DNA from: Liolophura sinensis
Taxonomy: Eukaryota; Mollusca; Polyplacophora; Chitonida; Chitonidae
Direction of reading: 5' to 3'
Assembly: GCF_032854445.1 (NCBI RefSeq)
Contig: NC_088300.1
Coordinates: forward strand, 60,240,984 to 60,304,983
DNA: 64,000 nucleotides
Shown here: piece after piece, positions 59,901 through 64,000 of the stretch
How the letters are laid out: each line of letters opens with the position of its first letter
Position numbering within the stretch: the stretch's first letter is position 1
Position numbers and translations under genes: made by a program
The notes under the pieces: generated by a model
The model's database searches: none
What the model saw: only the letters and a program-made list of their open reading frames with translations
What the model was told of the DNA's origin: nothing

Positions 59901-62900
59901 ATACCCCACCGGCTGGTCAGCAGGCAACTATGGAAGGAGGTGTGTTGAACATTTTTCTTTTTGAAAAATATCTTGTGTGGTCTTTTGAGTTGTTTTCATT
60001 AAAACACTAACTGTTTGGAATTTGCCATTTACGTCTTTTGAAGTAGAAAATGTTACAAGTTGTACAATCCATGTAGTTTTCATGTTCATCTCATATGTAT
60101 ACATCATTGCATAACCCCTTACTAACTACAAAAGCCTGGAAGTTATTTCACTCTACTAACTAACCTCACAAATGATGTTGAAATATGGTCATAATTTCTT
60201 TAATACTACCATTGATTCCATTTTTGTGAGTTTCACCTGCTGGAGTGCTACACAATTTTTTTCAGAACAACAAACATCAGCTGAAACAGGTGAGCCGTGT
60301 CCTGCATGTTAATTATCCTCGTCTTTCTAACATTTTGTTTTATCCCTCAGTACCACCTGAACGTACAGATAACAATGAACCCTATAAATCATGGGTCTTC
60401 ATGTAAGACTGCATGAAATACAGGATATTAAATGAGGTTGATGTGCGAATGCCATTACCATGACTGTCCTCAGCAGTTGATTTTGCCATGCTCATGTATT
60501 TATCTCAACCATGGACCAGCAGTTATGATTAACACCAATCCTGATTTCCTTTTGTTTGAACAAATGCAATGCTCTTTCCAAGGTCCTTAAGGCCCTTTGA
60601 CACACCTCTGTCATAGTTCTTTGCTATGGTATACATCAACTAGAGTTAGTCTTGGTATTTTTTTTAAGAGAACGCTGGATTCTGAATTCAGGCACATGGA
60701 TATTGGGCACATATACCTGGATGATTCTGGAATTCAGACTGGTGGACATATGTTAATTCTGAGGTTTTGGATTTCTCACTTTGTTCTCTACAGTGTATAT
60801 ACATGCATATGTATGGCGTTGGTCAGTATTTCTCCTCAATATTCTGGACTGATTTGCTGTAAGATATCTTTTAAATACCACCTGTGAGGTCTCAACTGAG
60901 GTGCCTATGTGAAATTCATTTGGGAAGGGGGAAGGTAAGTAACAGGGTTTGTTTGGGATGAGATTGTACCTGTACTCAGTTCACTTCATGTGGAGTTTAG
61001 GTGGTGCCTTAATTATGTATTGTACATTTAGTGTTGTCCCTTACCAGTTTCGCTATGTAGTCATTCTTTCAGTTTCTTTGCAACAGTAGAAATGACTTGG
61101 TTACTTGATCACTGTGTCTGTCACTGACAGTGCTTGGCAGTTGTCCCTAAAGTCATGCCAAGTAAAACATTTGTTGTATCATATGGGAAGAAAGATTTTT
61201 TTTATTGTCAGCAGAAGGTATATAAAAATGAACTGAACAATCATCTATTTCTTTATAAATGTGAACTTTCCCAGTAATTGTACCTGTTTAAAATGAAATA
61301 TAAATGTGATCAAAAAGCTGTGTAAAACAGGAAAATATTAGGAAAAGAAAACACGACAATCGGGCAGAATAAAAAGATGGATATCCTGTTATAGTTTTGT
61401 TCCGTTTTTAGATTTTTCTTACTTTCGGCTTGCCGGTAAAACACAAAATAAAATTGGTGCTGCCTAAATACATCTGTTGTCAAGAGTAAAACGTTACCTT
61501 AGTTCACTTGCATTATACATTGGTTACTTTTCAATTGACTTTGTATGGTATCATATGAATGACATTACTCTATTTGCTTTTTTTTTCAAAATAACAAGAC
61601 CTCAATTGGTGGTATTTATTTTACAACGGAAATGTATTTATTGATGTAAATCAGAATTTGAAATTGTTCAGGAGCCTGTGGTAACAATTTACTCGACCAG
61701 AATCAATGGAAATGATACCAGCATAGTCCTGACCATGTTTTGTGGTTTGTTCGTGTTTTATGGAAGCAGAACTCTCAGGATCATCTTTAGCAGTGTACTC
61801 ATAGTTCTTATTTTACATTGTCAGCAAAGTTCTGATTATGTCTCACTGTCTCATTCGTGGTTAAGTTCTTGTTCCATGGTTCCAGCATCTCATATATCAC
61901 ATCCATATAATTACTTATTACCTTTAACAGTATCACTGTAATAATGTTCCCATGCTCTAAGTATTAATTATCCTTAAACCTTGTATCACTCTAACAGTAT
62001 ACAGAATGAATTAAATCAGTCAATTAATCCTCAGTGTTGAGGTTTCATATCCTCGGCCTTTCTTGTGCTAAGTCATTAATTTGGTAAAAGACAAATGATT
62101 GTATCATCCTAATGGATGACTGTGAATTAATTTCCAGCATTAGACAGAACAGGAGTTAGCATAATACATCTTACTGTAACTCTCATGGGAAGTGCATTGA
62201 ATATTTATTTTGGGCTGAAGTCAGCTTTTTTTCTTGGCAACAGGTGTATAACAAATCTATTGTCACTCTGCTAAGTGTTTTGGGAAAGGGATCAAGCTAA
62301 TACTTGTATTGAGAAGAGAGTTTCTTTTATTTTCATTCCTAAAACTTGCTGCCATTTTTCAGTGACAAATTACTGAGTACCATTACATGTATGGCATTAA
62401 ACAACAATCAAATAAATATGTTTGGAAAAATGACATTTTGCCCTTGATGCATGTTTTTCAAACTGATTTATGAAGTCAAATCAAATTAACTTTTTTTAAA
62501 ATTTCCAAATTCTCCTTGACGAACATGTTTAGAATCAAGGTGAGTTGGCTGGGAGTATGTTTGTCAGTAAACTTGTACCTTCAGACTGATTACATTGTCT
62601 TCTTATTATGTTAGAAGGTGTGAATCTGTATAGTGTTTGCCTGCATGTAAATTTGTTCAAGAATGAAATGATGACCTGTAACATGTTTATATATTTGACT
62701 GATGTTTTATGCCGTACTCAAGAATATTTCACTTATTGGACAACAGCCAGCATTATGGTGAGAGAAAACCGGGCAGAGCCCTGGGGAAACCAAGGACCAT
62801 CCGCAGGTTGCTGGCAGACCTTGTCACGAACAACCGAGGAGGAAGCTGGTATGAGCTTTGTTTCTTATTCATGAACATGTTGAACCATCACAGAAGCACT

Positions 62901-63109
62901 CAGGTAATTATAATTATGTGTCATTCGTTTTCTGTTCAGGCATTGTAGTAGAACAGCCAGAAGATGATGAGGAAGAGGAAGAAGAATTAGACGGAGATGA
63001 TGGAGGAGATGTGGCTGATGGAGGTTCTGGAAAACGTAAACGCCGAAAGCGCAAGCTTGGCAAAAGGAAAATACGTGGCAGACTCTCAAACAAGCCACAA
63101 GACTTTCAG
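33828..63109 (+). CDS. ferlin, dysferlin/myoferlin type, 5' part (runs off the window)
   Basis: Ferlins are large tail-anchored proteins with several C2 domains acting in calcium-dependent membrane fusion and repair. Exons seen: 33828-33921 (or to 33925), 34304-34361, 45350-45441, 56037-56142, 59876-59939, 60266-60289 (24-nt microexon) and 62940-63109; about 200 residues. The start MSLKVFVVSATNVPN is a C2A first strand, with the loop 1 aspartate in NSDPYA. ELNPVWNE, FDFDLAGV, VSVKDWERIGRNRLLGTA and LKDLTKGG follow as in dysferlin and myoferlin C2A. The linker has a strongly acidic run and then a basic run. LSNKPQDFQ at the end is the conserved block before C2B. Exons 3-7 join in phase with GT-AG sites. 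The exon 1/2 junction is uncertain: the best donor (CAAG/GTAGGT) and best acceptor (TTTAG/GTATAAAG) shift the frame, while a donor 4 nt on or an acceptor 8 nt on keeps it. The rest of the gene (C2B onward) lies beyond 64000. Confidence 0.92.
35901..35998. repeat. (AT)n microsatellite
   Basis: Almost pure alternating TA/AT with two short interruptions (tatta and tgctac). It accounts for the YIYIYI-type ORFs on the plus strand. Confidence 0.95.
38015..38543. repeat. 76-bp minisatellite, seven copies
   Basis: Units start with gaccataagacatacatact at 38015, 38091, 38165, 38241, 38317, 38393 and 38469; six spacings are 76 or 74. Each unit carries the palindrome gtacatgtac. Copies are about 95 percent alike by eye. 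The ORF on the minus strand at 38215-38439 is only a reading of this array. Confidence 0.95.
41152..41400 (+). mobile_element. SINE, full length
   Basis: The head tctgtggcagaggtggttag and B-box region gctgtgagttcaagtccagc are followed by the ccaccataatgctggctgct block and tail cataaaacaccaatgaaata. It is in the sense orientation in ferlin intron 2. Confidence 0.9.
42125..42400 (+). mobile_element. SINE, full length
   Basis: This is the best-kept head of the family: ccgtggctcagtctgttagc then gcgctagcgcagcgtaatga and gtgagttcaagtcctgctc. It ends with gtacggcgtaaaacaccaat and aataagtaaatcaataaa. The A- to B-box distance is long, as in a class II (Leu/Ser-like) tRNA. Confidence 0.92.
45010..45105 (+). 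mobile_element. SINE head fragment
   Basis: Ggtggctgagcggttagctg and ttggagttcaaatccagctt mark the A and B boxes; no tail is present. It lies about 250 bases before ferlin exon 3. Confidence 0.65.
49968..50085 (-). mobile_element. SINE fragment, antisense
   Basis: The plus strand shows the complement of the tail (aatggtgttttacgctgtac) and of the ccagcattatggtggg block, and breaks off after catccgcaggttg. Confidence 0.85.
51640..51903 (+). mobile_element. SINE, full length
   Basis: Ctatgtggccgaggaggtta, gctgtgagttcaagtctagc, ccaccgtaatgctggccact and tacggcataaaacaccaatt occur in order, with an aaagaaataaataa tail. Confidence 0.92.
53130..53500. repeat. three-copy tandem repeat, about 165 bp
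   Basis: The block beginning agcagtgttcgtgcacaaca recurs at 53139, 53301 and 53473, each time followed by attaatgataa(c/a)-type sequence; the linking tgatacatccttagatatgt also repeats. Copies have diverged, so it is an old array inside ferlin intron 3. Confidence 0.75.
55575..55800 (+). mobile_element. SINE with internal deletion
   Basis: The head ctccatagctgagatggtta runs straight into gcaccaatgcggttgcaatt, so the middle of the tRNA-like part is deleted. The rest, to gagtacatcgttaaacacaa and an aaataaataaata tail, is complete. It ends about 240 bases before ferlin exon 4. Confidence 0.85.
56143..59875 (+). other. ferlin intron 4
   Basis: It contains a short SINE 3' piece at 56425-56520 (gtaaaacaccaatcaaatca tail) and a direct repeat of gcttgcacaaag at about 57057 and 57131. 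No exon-like sequence with fitting phase was found. Confidence 0.6.
56425..56520 (+). mobile_element. SINE 3' fragment
   Basis: Tcgtgggtttccctcaagct and gcctgatttccttccc are followed directly by gtaaaacaccaatcaaatca; the segment between (the ccataatgctggcc block) is deleted. Confidence 0.75.
60290..62939 (+). other. ferlin intron 6
   Basis: It contains an antisense SINE 3' half at 62696-62840 that ends about 100 bases before exon 7, and a small tail-like piece near 62373-62418 (gcattaaacaacaatcaaat). No other exon was recognised, though a small alternative exon cannot be excluded by eye. Confidence 0.6.
62696..62840 (-). mobile_element. SINE fragment, antisense
   Basis: The complement of the tail (gatgttttatgccgtactca), the ccagcattatggtgag block and gaccatccgcaggttgctgg are visible on the plus strand. 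It sits close to the acceptor of ferlin exon 7. Confidence 0.88.
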
Positions 63110-64000
63110 GTGAGTGATTGAGTGGAAATATCAACTCTGATGAAACACCGGAAGTTGAATAGTACAACTGCAGCTTTGGAATGGCAAAGGTAGCTTGTTT
63201 TAGGCGACTTGTTTCACGTGATTTTGCTGGCTTTCTGGCTTCATCCTGGAAACAGATTGTCTGAATGGGATTTACCAGTAGGAGTTTTTTTTTATCAGTC
63301 AGGACCTGCTGCTAAGTGCTTCACAATTTATGCCGCCTTTTCTGTATAATTAAAGACGTACACCATAAAAAGTGAAACCAGAGCAGCGGCAACGATGTGA
63401 TAGCTGGCAAATGGTCACATGTAACCAGTGAAAATAATATGGCCTCTTGTCTGTTTACTGCAGTCAGTGTTTTATTCTAAACCTTCATGTAAATGCATAA
63501 ATAGTAGCAATTTACCCTCCCCCTTGCACCATGGCTTGAGCAGAATTAGGTAAAAAGAAAAGTGCAGTCATGTTAATTGCAATTTATGAGACATCACTGG
63601 TCTAGAATTACTCAACATGCTGTGTTGTCATCAAATTTAACATATGTTCAATTTATATTGATGTGTCAACATAAAGCTCTCACTTTAGCTTGCCTTATGA
63701 TGTAAGGAGAGGTATTGTAAGGGAGGAATCAGTTGCTGTGGTTAGCAGTGTCAGTGGCGGTGTCCAGTTTGGTTAAAGTTTTTGGCCAATCATAGGGTTG
63801 GACTGGCCACCCATAATATACAGAGAGCCAATCATTAGTAGTGATTTGCATATCAAAGATCAAGGAAGTCTTTTACCTCATAGCTCAATATTTTGTTCAG
63901 CTATTCACAAGGTTGCAATTGCCTTCCATAGTACATGGATTACCAAATGCAGTTCGCCATTTGCATATCAAAGATCTCTGTGGTAAAGTTGTGCACTCAC
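63110..64000 (+). other. ferlin intron 7, start only
   Basis: It begins with the donor GTGAGT at 63110. It is AT-rich without recognisable repeats except a direct repeat of ttgcatatcaaagatc (about 63846 and 63962). The next exon (C2B) is not in the window. Confidence 0.7.

Overview
This is a 64 kb piece of an AT-rich animal genome. Genes are split by GT-AG introns, and the non-coding DNA is full of tRNA-derived SINEs ending in a 'gtacggcgtaaaacaccaat' type tail. SINEs of this type, the intron-rich gene style and the DIRS-type retrotransposon suggest a marine invertebrate, most likely a lophotrochozoan such as a mollusc or brachiopod. That placement is inference; nothing in the window fixes the species.

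Layout. (1) About 1-3000 is richer in GC. It holds a 74-bp tandem repeat, a badly broken protein-primed family B DNA polymerase on the minus strand (Polinton/Maverick-like) and a divergent intronless ORF of 161 codons behind a TATA box. (2) 4510-13393 on the minus strand is a complete cytochrome P450 of family CYP4. I traced it through 12 exons with matching splice phases to 501 residues. (3) 13394-24400 is repeat territory: a full tRNA-derived SINE at 16140, a dead DIRS-like tyrosine-recombinase retrotransposon (gag-like, RT, RNase H and YR remnants, 16920-21357) and an inverted-repeat insertion inside it. A 41-bp minisatellite there grew out of the reverse transcriptase coding sequence. (4) 24917-27278 on the minus strand is a two-exon, 372-residue multi-pass membrane protein with a C-terminal RING-H2 finger, probably an E3 ubiquitin ligase. 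Two CACGTG boxes lie about 240-270 bp upstream of its start codon. (5) 27279-33827 is intergenic and repeat-bearing. (6) From 33828 to the end on the plus strand is the 5' part of a ferlin gene (dysferlin/myoferlin type). Seven exons cover C2A, an acidic/basic linker and the start of the conserved block before C2B. Its introns reach about 11 kb and hold most of the SINEs, a 76-bp minisatellite and an (AT)n tract.

The three cellular genes are unrelated: membrane-bound oxidation of fatty-acid-like substrates (CYP4), membrane-protein ubiquitination (RING) and calcium-dependent membrane fusion or repair (ferlin). They do not form a pathway or cluster. I found no clearly new biological system. The most unusual items are the minisatellite born from RT coding sequence, a reading-frame conflict at the ferlin exon 1/2 junction, a 24-nt ferlin microexon, and a SINE tail that places a consensus splice donor 22 nt from a weak native donor in the P450 gene.
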